A DNA stretch of 37,803 bases. Origin: a virus. The stretch lies in the IMG/VR virus record IMGVR_UViG_3300009420_000033, positions 1 to 37,803 of that record, one strand, 5' to 3'. The translations under genes and the position numbers were made by a program. How positions within the stretch are numbered: the stretch's first letter is position 1; each line of letters opens with the position of its first letter. Positions 8,192 to 15,800 of this stretch are shown here, piece after piece. The notes below the pieces were generated by a model. That model ran no database searches. It was not told the origin of the DNA and worked only from the letters and a program-made list of their open reading frames with translations.

Positions 8192-8208
8192 GTATAAAGT
8201 TTCTATTG
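8192..8208 (-). promoter_or_regulatory. Late-promoter-like motif before the C39 peptidase unit
   Basis: Sense strand CAATAGAAACTTTATAC, ending 24 bases before the 84-residue gene. An 11-base part, GAAACTTTATA, is repeated directly downstream at 8179-8189, so there may be a second, incomplete element. Confidence 0.72.
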
Positions 8209-8213
8209 AGTTT

Positions 8214-8702
8214 TTAAAACAGCTTTAACTGCTTACGGTCTTGTATAAGACCGTTTCTTTCCTCAACCCGTTCTTCCCTACAAGGCACACAAAGGGTCGA
8301 TATCCATCCAACCTTGTTTGTTTCTCCCCTTGAACCACAGTCTTCGCAAGTTTTATAGGATAATGCCTCTGCAAAGTTTATCGCTCCTAAGATATAATCA
8401 TCCGAACTGTCCACATAAAACTTTAAGCCTCCAAACTTTTCCTTAACCTGTGTAGCCTCCACTTGAGGAATAGGTTCTAAAAGCCACTTCGGCTTTTCTA
8501 CTTTATCCTTATGAAGATCCCAATCCACAGTAAGTTGATCTACGTGGGCTTGAAGAGTGAAACACAAACAGTCGATAATATTAAACCATCCGTCCCCGCA
8601 AGAAAACCCCCAACACATTGATGTTTCTGACATCGGTAATATTCTTTGCCTAAAAATCTTCGGGTATCTCTCGAACAATTCCTCGGTTTTCTTCTTATTC
8701 AT
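8214..8702 (-). CDS. Unknown protein with C-terminal zinc-ribbon-like cysteines
   Basis: 162 residues. The N-terminal segment ELFERYPKIFRQ and LPMSETSMCWGFSCGDGW are followed by QVKEKFGGLKFYV and a C-terminal pair TCEDCGSRG ... TLCVPC, a plausible C-x2-C/C-x2-C zinc site. I recall this arrangement (FRQR, CGDGW, VKEKFGGLRFY, two CxxC) as a widespread uncharacterised phage and bacterial protein, but know no function. The ATG at 8702 lies nine bases after AAGGAG; a GTG two codons earlier is less well spaced. It ends 5 bases before the promoter-like motif at 8192-8208. Confidence 0.6.
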   Translation of the reverse strand: MNKKKTEELFERYPKIFRQRILPMSETSMCWGFSCGDGWFNIIDCLCFTLQAHVDQLTVDWDLHKDKVEKPKWLLEPIPQVEATQVKEKFGGLKFYVDSSDDYILGAINFAEALSYKTCEDCGSRGETNKVGWISTLCVPCREERVEERNGLIQDRKQLKLF

Positions 8703-8756
8703 CTTCACTTTCTCCTTCCTTATCTGTGGTGTTAAAATATACCCTCAATAATTGCT

Positions 8757-10004
8757 TTACCTTTTTCCTAGGGAATTAGGTAAATCGGGATACCGTTCTT
8801 GGAGCTTTTTGTATGTTAAATTGGTATTTCCATAATCCCACTTTACGCAACCCCTCTGGGTGCTAATATAAGAACTGCTGAGATAAGTTGCCAAGGTTTC
8901 AATCTTAAAGGTCGGGTTAGCCTTTATAAAGGCTAAGACTAAATTGTAAAGATTTTCAAACCATATATCAAAAGGTTCTATGCCTAGATACTTTCGCATA
9001 ACCCTATTCCCATGAACTGGGTGCAATCCCAACTCTAATCCAATTTCCACAGCAGTTATTGGTTTATGCTTATATTTCTCGTAGACTGCAAACTCAACCT
9101 TATCCCGAAACTCCTCCCCTAAAAGGTGGTCTAGCCTATTACGGTTATGAACAGTAACGGAGCCATACACTTCTTTGTACAACTCCTCCTTATACATTAA
9201 AAGTTGATCTTCGTTTACATACTCAAATAACTTTTTGAATACTCCTGCCTTATCTATTTTCTCTAATAAAGGTCTTGTCTTAATCCAATCCAAGATAAGG
9301 TCCTTTAAATCTAAGCTGGAAACTTTCTCCTTAACTTCTAATCCAAACTCTTGCATAAACAAAGTTACGGACCACCTCCCGAAAACTTTTCCGCTTTTGT
9401 TTCTATACCCGTTAGCGTTTAAGTAGCTCGTAACCTCCGCAACCGTGCTGGGACCCTCCTTAAGAGCCATGTGTATACCAGCTAGTAACTTTTCCTTGAA
9501 AAGGTCCTTCGCTTTGAAGGAAGGTGGAGGTGGTAGGGCGTTAATTCGTATTACAGGTAATACCTCTTCCACATCAAAAAGACTTTGGTCATATTCGAAG
9601 AAAGCACCTAAATCTGAAGCACTCTCAAAACTCAAATCTATCACTTGAACCGAAGACTTCGGAACCGATATACCATTTTGAATTAGAAACCTTTTCATTC
9701 GATCATTTGTCCAAGAGCCTAATGTCGGACTTAGAACTCCACAACCGTTCAAAATCCGAGATAAAAAATTAAGGCTCGTTTCCTCTTCTCCTAGTTCCTC
9801 TTTTATAGATAAAACTTGAGATAACGCATTTCTAATTAGAAAGGACATAACGGCTTTTCTTTTTGGGATTATTCCGTATGTTCTTAGGTTGGACAATGAG
9901 GACTGGGTTAATTTAAAGGAAATAACGGAAAGGATCTTCTCGTCCTTGAACCCCTTTAAGGTATATCTAAGTATTTCTGTTTTCTGAGGTAGTGTTAATT
10001 TCAT
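8757..10004 (-). CDS. Unknown protein with several helix-turn-helix-like segments
   Basis: 415 residues. The N terminus LTLPQKTEILRYTLKGFKDEK is followed by several short helical blocks of DNA-binding type: EGPSTVAEVTSYLNANGY then GRWSVTLFMQEFG (about residues 178-215, like the helical segment after the catalytic domain of serine recombinases), and KPITAVEIGLELGLHPVHGN (about 310-330). There is no recombinase catalytic domain. It may be a DNA-binding regulator. I chose the ATG at 10004, seven bases after GGAAGG; a longer form from 10088 would translate straight through a GC-rich hairpin and gives an unlike N terminus. Confidence 0.5.
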   Translation of the reverse strand: MKLTLPQKTEILRYTLKGFKDEKILSVISFKLTQSSLSNLRTYGIIPKRKAVMSFLIRNALSQVLSIKEELGEEETSLNFLSRILNGCGVLSPTLGSWTNDRMKRFLIQNGISVPKSSVQVIDLSFESASDLGAFFEYDQSLFDVEEVLPVIRINALPPPPSFKAKDLFKEKLLAGIHMALKEGPSTVAEVTSYLNANGYRNKSGKVFGRWSVTLFMQEFGLEVKEKVSSLDLKDLILDWIKTRPLLEKIDKAGVFKKLFEYVNEDQLLMYKEELYKEVYGSVTVHNRNRLDHLLGEEFRDKVEFAVYEKYKHKPITAVEIGLELGLHPVHGNRVMRKYLGIEPFDIWFENLYNLVLAFIKANPTFKIETLATYLSSSYISTQRGCVKWDYGNTNLTYKKLQERYPDLPNSLGKR

Positions 10005-10031
10005 TCTAAACCTTCCCGTATAATTTGTATT

Positions 10032-10067
10032 AGGTTCTGGAAGGGGGAAAAATACCCCCGACAACCT
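10032..10067 (-). terminator. GC-rich hairpin after the 220-residue gene
   Basis: Inner stem of five G-C pairs (10043-10047 with 10055-10059) with a 7-base loop, and an outer 5-bp stem (10032-10036 with 10063-10067). No T-run follows on the minus strand, so it may be an attenuator or RNA-stabilising element rather than a full terminator. Confidence 0.45.
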
Positions 10068-10729
10068 TACTCGGCAGCCCAACCCCATACAGCATAATGG
10101 GAGACCTTACCCGTAGACTTGTATTTCTGCAATACCACAGTTAAAGACCATTGGGCTTGGCGTTTCAAAACTCTTTGAAACTTCGTATCCTGATACGTTA
10201 AGGTTGCCTTCTCACCTTTTAAAAGTAGTTCCTTATAACCCTTTACGGCAGCACCCTTCTTCTCAAACAAAGTTTCTTTACCAAAACCCCAAGAAACTCT
10301 CCAACCTTTTTGGAATACAACCTTTTCAAGAGACCACTTTGGATCCCGTACTTTCGTAGCGTTGGTTTCGGTAATAACCGTGTACTCAGGGTACATGGCT
10401 CGCACCTTTTCAAGAGCCTCCCACCCCTTCTCACATTCTACCTTTACCGTCTTAGTCTTAGACTTTCCAAAAGCCTTTTCTTCTGCAACAGGGCAAGCCA
10501 TCGCATCACCCCATTTATCTCCCTCGTGCTTTTCCTGCAAACCTCTTAGCGTAGCAGCATCTACTGGGGTTTTCGAAAGCATTTGAAAACTGACCTTCTG
10601 CCCAATCGTTCCGCTGTACGCATCATTCCCGCATTCATAACGGTCTTCCATTGCCTCAGCATGGAAAGCCTTTGAAAACTCTTTGTTGTTTTTTGCATGT
10701 ATCATTATTTGAAAAGAACTGGCACCCAT
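10067..10729 (-). CDS. Unknown 220-residue soluble protein
   Basis: 220 residues, Lys-rich, with MGASSFQIMIHAKNNKEFSK at the start, GDKWGDAMACPVAEE near residue 72 and an aromatic C terminus (KVSHYAVWGWAAE). TAGGAGGTC is one of the best ribosome binding sites in the window, suggesting high expression. It is followed by a GC-rich hairpin. The 70-base gap upstream has TTATAG in a context only partly like the late-promoter motif. No membrane segment, signal peptide or known family seen. Confidence 0.55.
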   Translation of the reverse strand: MGASSFQIMIHAKNNKEFSKAFHAEAMEDRYECGNDAYSGTIGQKVSFQMLSKTPVDAATLRGLQEKHEGDKWGDAMACPVAEEKAFGKSKTKTVKVECEKGWEALEKVRAMYPEYTVITETNATKVRDPKWSLEKVVFQKGWRVSWGFGKETLFEKKGAAVKGYKELLLKGEKATLTYQDTKFQRVLKRQAQWSLTVVLQKYKSTGKVSHYAVWGWAAE

Positions 10730-10799
10730 TTTGACCTCCTACAGTCGTTATATACGATTACAAATACATAAGGGTAGGAAGTCTATAATACATACTCGG

Positions 10800-11030
10800 T
10801 TAAGAGGCTTTTCCTAATTTTTCAGGGATTTTGTTTTCCCTGTCAATCTTATTCTTTGCTTCCAAGAAACAAACTACAAGTAGTGTGCAAATCATATAGA
10901 ATAGAGTCCCATATAATTGGGAACCCATTAAATCTCCCAGTATGTAAAACATTAGATACCAAAGTAGAAAAACGGACATATATCCTAAACCTTGTACGGC
11001 TAGGGATAAAGTTTCTTTAAGAACACGCAT
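10800..11030 (-). CDS. Small membrane protein with two transmembrane segments
   Basis: 76 residues. Two hydrophobic stretches, about residues 17-33 (YMSVFLLWYLMFYILGD) and 40-57 (YGTLFYMICTLLVVCFLE), are followed by a charged tail. GGAGACACTT precedes the ATG. Another small membrane protein is coded 500 bases upstream in the same unit. It could be a holin, spanin-associated or superinfection-exclusion protein; nothing in the sequence decides this, and the lysin gene is 8 kb away. Confidence 0.55.
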   Translation of the reverse strand: MRVLKETLSLAVQGLGYMSVFLLWYLMFYILGDLMGSQLYGTLFYMICTLLVVCFLEAKNKIDRENKIPEKLGKAS

Positions 11031-11039
11031 AAGTGTCTC

Positions 11040-11297
11040 CTATATAAAAAAAGTTCCCGGAGGAACTTCTAGTAAGTGGCTTTTTGGAATAGAACATTCC
11101 ATGCCGTTGTCAAATTGAACTTTCCAACTAGAGGTTTTACATTCTAGAACCTTACAACGAGGCTTGGTAGCTCCTCCGGCTATCCGTAGCAATTTACTAT
11201 ATAATCCCCCCTTAGCAATAGTGGGAGCTGCTAAGCTACCTACACAGGTCTTTAAATCAATATAACAAAAGCTTCCCTCATAATTCAAATATCTCAT
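11040..11297 (-). CDS. Unknown 85-residue protein
   Basis: 85 residues with four cysteines and a beta-like C-terminal part (SSWKVQFDNGMECSIPKSHLLEV) that resembles small SH3-like or KOW-like barrels. It overlaps the end of the preceding gene by 20 bases, so the two are probably co-translated. No family recognised. Confidence 0.5.
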   Translation of the reverse strand: MRYLNYEGSFCYIDLKTCVGSLAAPTIAKGGLYSKLLRIAGGATKPRCKVLECKTSSWKVQFDNGMECSIPKSHLLEVPPGTFFI

Positions 11298-11529
11298 CCC
11301 ATTCCCCTAGATAATCCTCGGTCACAATGTTTCCAAAACGAGTATCAAGTATCACATAATTATCTGGAACTACTTCTTCCCAATCTTCCTTATAAACGAC
11401 TATAACATTATCGACTTTTAAATGCTTCTCTACGGTGTACGCATTAGATACGAGGTTATAACCTAATGAACCTTCTTTCACTTTAATGTTGGGTTCGGCG
11501 TACACATACCAGATCTTTATAAATCTCAT
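11278..11529 (-). CDS. Unknown 83-residue protein
   Basis: 83 residues, acidic, with MRFIKIWYVYAEPNIKVKEG at the start and EDYLGEWDEIFEL at the end. It begins 2 bases after the upstream membrane-protein gene and overlaps the next gene by 20 bases. Part of a run of four small genes between the 305- and 220-residue proteins. No family recognised. Confidence 0.5.
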   Translation of the reverse strand: MRFIKIWYVYAEPNIKVKEGSLGYNLVSNAYTVEKHLKVDNVIVVYKEDWEEVVPDNYVILDTRFGNIVTEDYLGEWDEIFEL

Positions 11530-11531
11530 TC

Positions 11532-11735
11532 TTATAAATCCTCAACCTTATAGCAAAACCCAAAAGAAAAGGGCAGCATTAAAACCCAAACAGCCAATAA
11601 AGATAACCATGCGGATTCTAAAATGTAAATCAACACCATAATACCTATGGAGGAAACGAAAAACACTGTAGCTCCGAAAACACTCAATAGAAGTGTTCTA
11701 GATATAAGAAGTTCTTTCGGAGTTAGCTTTCTCAT
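11532..11735 (-). CDS. Small membrane protein with two transmembrane segments
   Basis: 67 residues. After a basic N terminus (MRKLTPKELLISR) there are two hydrophobic segments, about residues 14-37 (LLLSVFGATVFFVSSIGIMV) and 41-60 (ILESAWLSLLAVWVLMLPFS). The ATG at 11735 forms a TAATG with the upstream stop; an upstream in-frame start would lie inside the preceding gene. Topology and size would allow a holin-like role, but no lysis genes are next to it. Confidence 0.55.
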   Translation of the reverse strand: MRKLTPKELLISRTLLLSVFGATVFFVSSIGIMVLIYILESAWLSLLAVWVLMLPFSFGFCYKVEDL

Positions 11736-12652
11736 TAGTGGTCCGGATCGAAGTCTACTTCTAGGTCCCAAGAACCTAAATGTTCATCCCAGTCTAAAAC
11801 CATCCTAGAGTTAAAGGTGCTACTAAGATACATTTCGCTGGCAAGGTCCTCAAGAGTTTCTGGGACGTCACTTCCACCAATCCCGTACTTATTTAAAAGT
11901 TTTAGATGCTTACCTTCGGCTTTCTCAAAAGCAACACTTAATTTATCTAGTCTTTTCTGAGCAGCCTTGTACTTACCATACTGCCCTTTTTCTAAGTATT
12001 CTTCGGAACGATATTCCGCATCGTCGTACTCGGTGTCAAGTTTAACAACTCGAGTTTCAGCAAGGATTATTTGATTCCAAATAACAATTACTTTTTCAGC
12101 CAAAGCAATACTTTCCTCGAAGCCTACATTTTTCTTATTATAGAAAGGAGATTCAAAGTTCCAAGAAGAACCGTGAATAAAGTCGAGGAACCTCTCTTCC
12201 TCGTTTAGTTCTTCCTGAAAATCAAGACTAGAAGTACGACCTCTATCATCTGCCCCAAACCACTTGGATATTAGTTCCTCTTCTACTTCATTTCTACCCA
12301 TTAGATCCTTGGCTGTTACCAAAGAGGATCTCTTATAAGAATCTGAATTATAATCTGCGTAGAAGGATTCTTTTGTAACAGCGTCCATCCACTTACTTAT
12401 TTTTTTAGGGTTTGTTACAAAAACCTCGGATCCCTCGAAGCCAAATTCTCCACTATCCCATTTTCCAAGGTTGTTATCCGAGAAGTAGTCGACTAATATC
12501 TCTGCTTCTTTCTCGGTCCAAGAGCCTCCAAACTCGCTTTTGAGGTCCCAAGTTGGATCGCTGTAGGAAATTCCTACTTCGTATTTAAGAATAGTGGAAT
12601 TAACTTTAATGGTTCTATACATTAATTCTTCTGCTTTTGGGTTTCTACGCAT
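11735..12652 (-). CDS. Unknown acidic protein, first gene after the sheath terminator
   Basis: 305 residues, acidic and Trp-rich. A predicted coiled or helical segment lies at about residues 175-250 (IALAEKVIVIWNQIILAETR, KYKAAQKRLDKLSVAFEKAE). Residues near 105 read SYKRSSLVTAKDLMGR. AGGAAATATA precedes the ATG at 12652. It is the first gene behind the promoter-like motif at 12688-12704. No catalytic motif or known family. Confidence 0.55.
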   Translation of the reverse strand: MRRNPKAEELMYRTIKVNSTILKYEVGISYSDPTWDLKSEFGGSWTEKEAEILVDYFSDNNLGKWDSGEFGFEGSEVFVTNPKKISKWMDAVTKESFYADYNSDSYKRSSLVTAKDLMGRNEVEEELISKWFGADDRGRTSSLDFQEELNEEERFLDFIHGSSWNFESPFYNKKNVGFEESIALAEKVIVIWNQIILAETRVVKLDTEYDDAEYRSEEYLEKGQYGKYKAAQKRLDKLSVAFEKAEGKHLKLLNKYGIGGSDVPETLEDLASEMYLSSTFNSRMVLDWDEHLGSWDLEVDFDPDH

Positions 12653-12687
12653 TATATTTCCTGTAGTTATAGTTACAATAAAGAAAC

Positions 12688-12704
12688 CTATAAATACTTT
12701 ATTG
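12688..12704 (-). promoter_or_regulatory. Late-promoter-like motif overlapping the sheath terminator
   Basis: Sense strand CAATAAAGTATTTATAG, ending 35 bases before the 305-residue gene. Its first ten bases form the base of the 24-bp hairpin at 12695-12749. Confidence 0.7.
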
Positions 12705-12749
12705 AAAAAGGAAGAGGTTTATGAGACCTCTTCCTTTTTCAATAAAGTA
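12695..12749 (-). terminator. Perfect 24-bp hairpin after the sheath gene
   Basis: Arms 12695-12718 and 12726-12749 pair without mismatch around a 7-base loop (12719-12725). The stem contains an A/T tract next to a purine-rich block. It lies between the sheath stop and the next gene, so a terminator or mRNA 3'-end stabiliser is likely. No T-run follows the stem on the minus strand, but its own A/T-rich base may serve. Confidence 0.75.
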
Positions 12750-12751
12750 CC

Positions 12752-12792
12752 AACCTAGTTGAAACCCTGATAACATAGGTTCTAACTAGGTT
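12752..12792 (-). terminator. Second, imperfect hairpin just after the sheath stop
   Basis: Outer arms 12752-12760 and 12784-12792 pair over 9 bases (AACCTAGTT with AACTAGGTT), and four more pairs (AACC/GGTT) follow after a 2-base mismatch. It lies immediately before the 24-bp hairpin in transcription order. Confidence 0.5.
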
Positions 12793-12804
12793 TTAACGTA
12801 CCGT

Positions 12805-15800
12805 TCAAAGGCTGGCTCTTAAGTTGTACGTCACAATAATGTAAAGCAACGGGAATACAGGCTGATAATATGCCTCAACCTCTACAGCCGTTGGATCCTC
12901 AGGGCTAATGTTAGCAGAAACACCTGTAAAGGTGGAGATGATTTGACCTTGGACTAACCCTTTCAAAGTATTATTCACTTGGGCTTCAATTTGAGAAGTA
13001 ATTCCAGGGAGGAACTTGATACCTACAAACTTATCCAAAGTAGAACGAGTTCTTTTTTGTACTTCATCTGCAATAGTTGTTACCGTTGGAGTTTTGGTAA
13101 GAACATTAGTCACATCAGTTGTCAAACCTTGACGAACCGATATAACTTGACGGTCTTGACCTACTACAGTGATACCTCTAACTGCCACTTGATTTTGCTC
13201 AACCGCATCCAAAGTTCTAGCGATCTCATCAAAACCGAGAATACGAGCACGAGTCCATGGGGTAGCAACATCAATAGTTGGAGAAGCACGATTACCTGCA
13301 AACGCTGCAGCCATATAAGTACCATCTACCAAATAAGAGGTCACAGTTCCATCAGCCTTAGTTAATGAAAGTGTTACAATATCTGGATAAACCATTCTTA
13401 ATCTTGACCTTTTAACAGCTTCTGCAGTATTACCCGCATCCCTTGGTTGAGTACCAGCACTTAACCCTACAATTGCAGTTCTTTCAGCTCTATATCGAAT
13501 AGAACTTTGAATATCACAATGTTTTGCTAAGTATTGGAACAACACAAGAGAATCTCCTCTCATTGGAACCAAATAGTCAGGGTATATTCCACCAGGAAGA
13601 GTTCCAGCGACTTCATCAATAGCAGCGATATAAGAATCTACAGAAGCAGAGTCTGAAATACCATCATTATTGATATCCTCATCTTTTAATACTTGCTTGA
13701 TGGCAAGTATTACAGCACCGTTCAAGAAAGCGAGGTACGCTCCCAAAGAAACAGGGCTAGAAGGATTCTTTGCACCGAAAGCAGACTCAATTGCAGATTG
13801 CTTAGTAAAGATCTGCGCAGTAAAGTCTTGCTTCTTGTAATCATAAGACACATAATAAATGTCTCCTACGGATGGCTCTGAACCACCTCTCTCATAAGTA
13901 GATACTACGGCAGTGTCTCCAACAGTAATTCCCAAAGTATTTGAAACTAGAAGTTCCACTCCAGGAATTGTATTTACTGGCAAATTAGAATCTGTCGTAA
14001 CAACCGTGCGCACATTAAATGTAAGGGTCGCAGCAGCTGGATAAGCAGCTCCTCCCTCACGAGGTAATATACTGAAGGTTAAACCAGTTACAACGTCTCT
14101 ATACGTCTGCCCGACGTTCCCATCTTGACCTACACCAGTGTTTAATGAAGAACTATTGGCCGAACCGGAACCATTAATTGGATCAGAAGAAATAACGTAA
14201 AACCCATCAATTGAAGGATCTCCTACATTACCGTCTCCTGCATCAACACCCAAACCAGTTCCGGGTCTAGTTACAGAAGAACTAGCAGCGAGTACAATTG
14301 CAACCGAAGAAGTTGTACCAGCTCCAGAGCCACCAAGACTTTGTAAAAACAAATACTCAGCATTTGCAGCATCCCTTACAACTTTGGATAAACCAACATT
14401 TGTAAAGTATGTTCCAGTACCACCATCTTGCCAACTTAATAAGTGGGCTGCAATAGTCGCTTGGTCATGAGCCATCATTCCAGAAGAAAGAACTTCAGGA
14501 TCAACTACAGTACGGAAACTTTCATCTCCTTCAGAAAATCCAAGGATTTCATTACCAGAAGCATTACCGATTGTGATAACGGCTCCTGCTGCAGAACTTG
14601 CACCACGGAAACGAATACCTGCACCCTCTTGCATTACCAACCCAGAAGCCAAACCTTGAGCAACCATCGCTGCTTGGATTTGAGCCAAGATTGTATTTGC
14701 AGAACCAATAGGTCCTAAAGGAACATCTGCAGAAGTTGTAATCGCTACACCTGCTGCATCAGTAAGTAGTAGGGTTACAGGAACTCCTTCAAAAGTGAAC
14801 TTGAAGACGTTATTCTGTGGGTTGGTAGAATCTGGTCCGTAGAAAGTAACCAAAGGTTGTCCATCACGAGCATCAGTATAAGTTAGCGTAGGAACTTGTC
14901 CACCAGAAAGACCCACTTCTCCGAAAAGAGTTGGTTCTAATACAGTAGCACGAATACCAGCCTTGGCTATCTCATTAGCAGTCAAACCGCAATTTACATT
15001 TCCAGAACCACCGAGTATTGACAAAGATGCTTGAGATAATACATAAGCACCATCTTCAGAACCTGTTTGGCCAGGAATAATTCTATTCCTAAGAACCAAG
15101 CGATCATTATTCAACTCAGAAGTAACAGCCCCTGTAAAGGTATATCGACGAGCGACGTTACCAGCGACAAGTTTTGCTTGACCTCCAGCAGCAGAATCTG
15201 TATCGAAACCAGCAAGAACACAGAAGTCTTCCGCAGGAGTTCCGTTTGTAACAAACTCGATAAACCCACCATTTGTATCAGTAGGAGCTGGTATTAAAGA
15301 AAATACCAAGCGACCAGAAGTATCATTCGATACTGTGATAATACAAGCAAGACCAACAGCAGTTATCGCAGCATCAATAGCAGTTTGTACTACAGTTACC
15401 AAAGCACTCGCAGAAGTATAAGTTCCAGCAGCGATCGGGACTGCAGCAGTTGTTATTGTTCCCGCAGTGATATTACCCGTATATTGAATAATGATATCAT
15501 CATATTCTCCAACAGTAATAGTAACAGGACTTAAGAAACGAGTTCTACCTGTAATGCTTGGAGCATTATTTGGGTTGTACAAGTGGAATACTGAAGTTAC
15601 GTCAAAAGTTCCACCGTCAAGAGTAAGAACTCCCGCAATACTAGAAGCAGACACTGAACGAACAGTAACAGCTGAACCAGTGCCCGCAGTACATACCAAC
15701 TTCCAATCCTTATAGTAATCCAAAACATCTGAAGGATTAGACGCTGCCGGAATAGTTATTGAGGTTGCCCCTCCTGCAGAAGCAGTAGCATGAATACCAA

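Noticed and set aside
10005-10088. Longer start for the multi-helix-turn-helix protein
   Set aside because: It would read through a GC-rich hairpin, whereas the ATG at 10004 has GGAAGG at good distance.
10783-10799. Possible eighth late-promoter motif before the 220-residue gene
   Set aside because: Only the TTATAG core fits; the CAATA block is absent and position 11 is a purine, so it was not counted.
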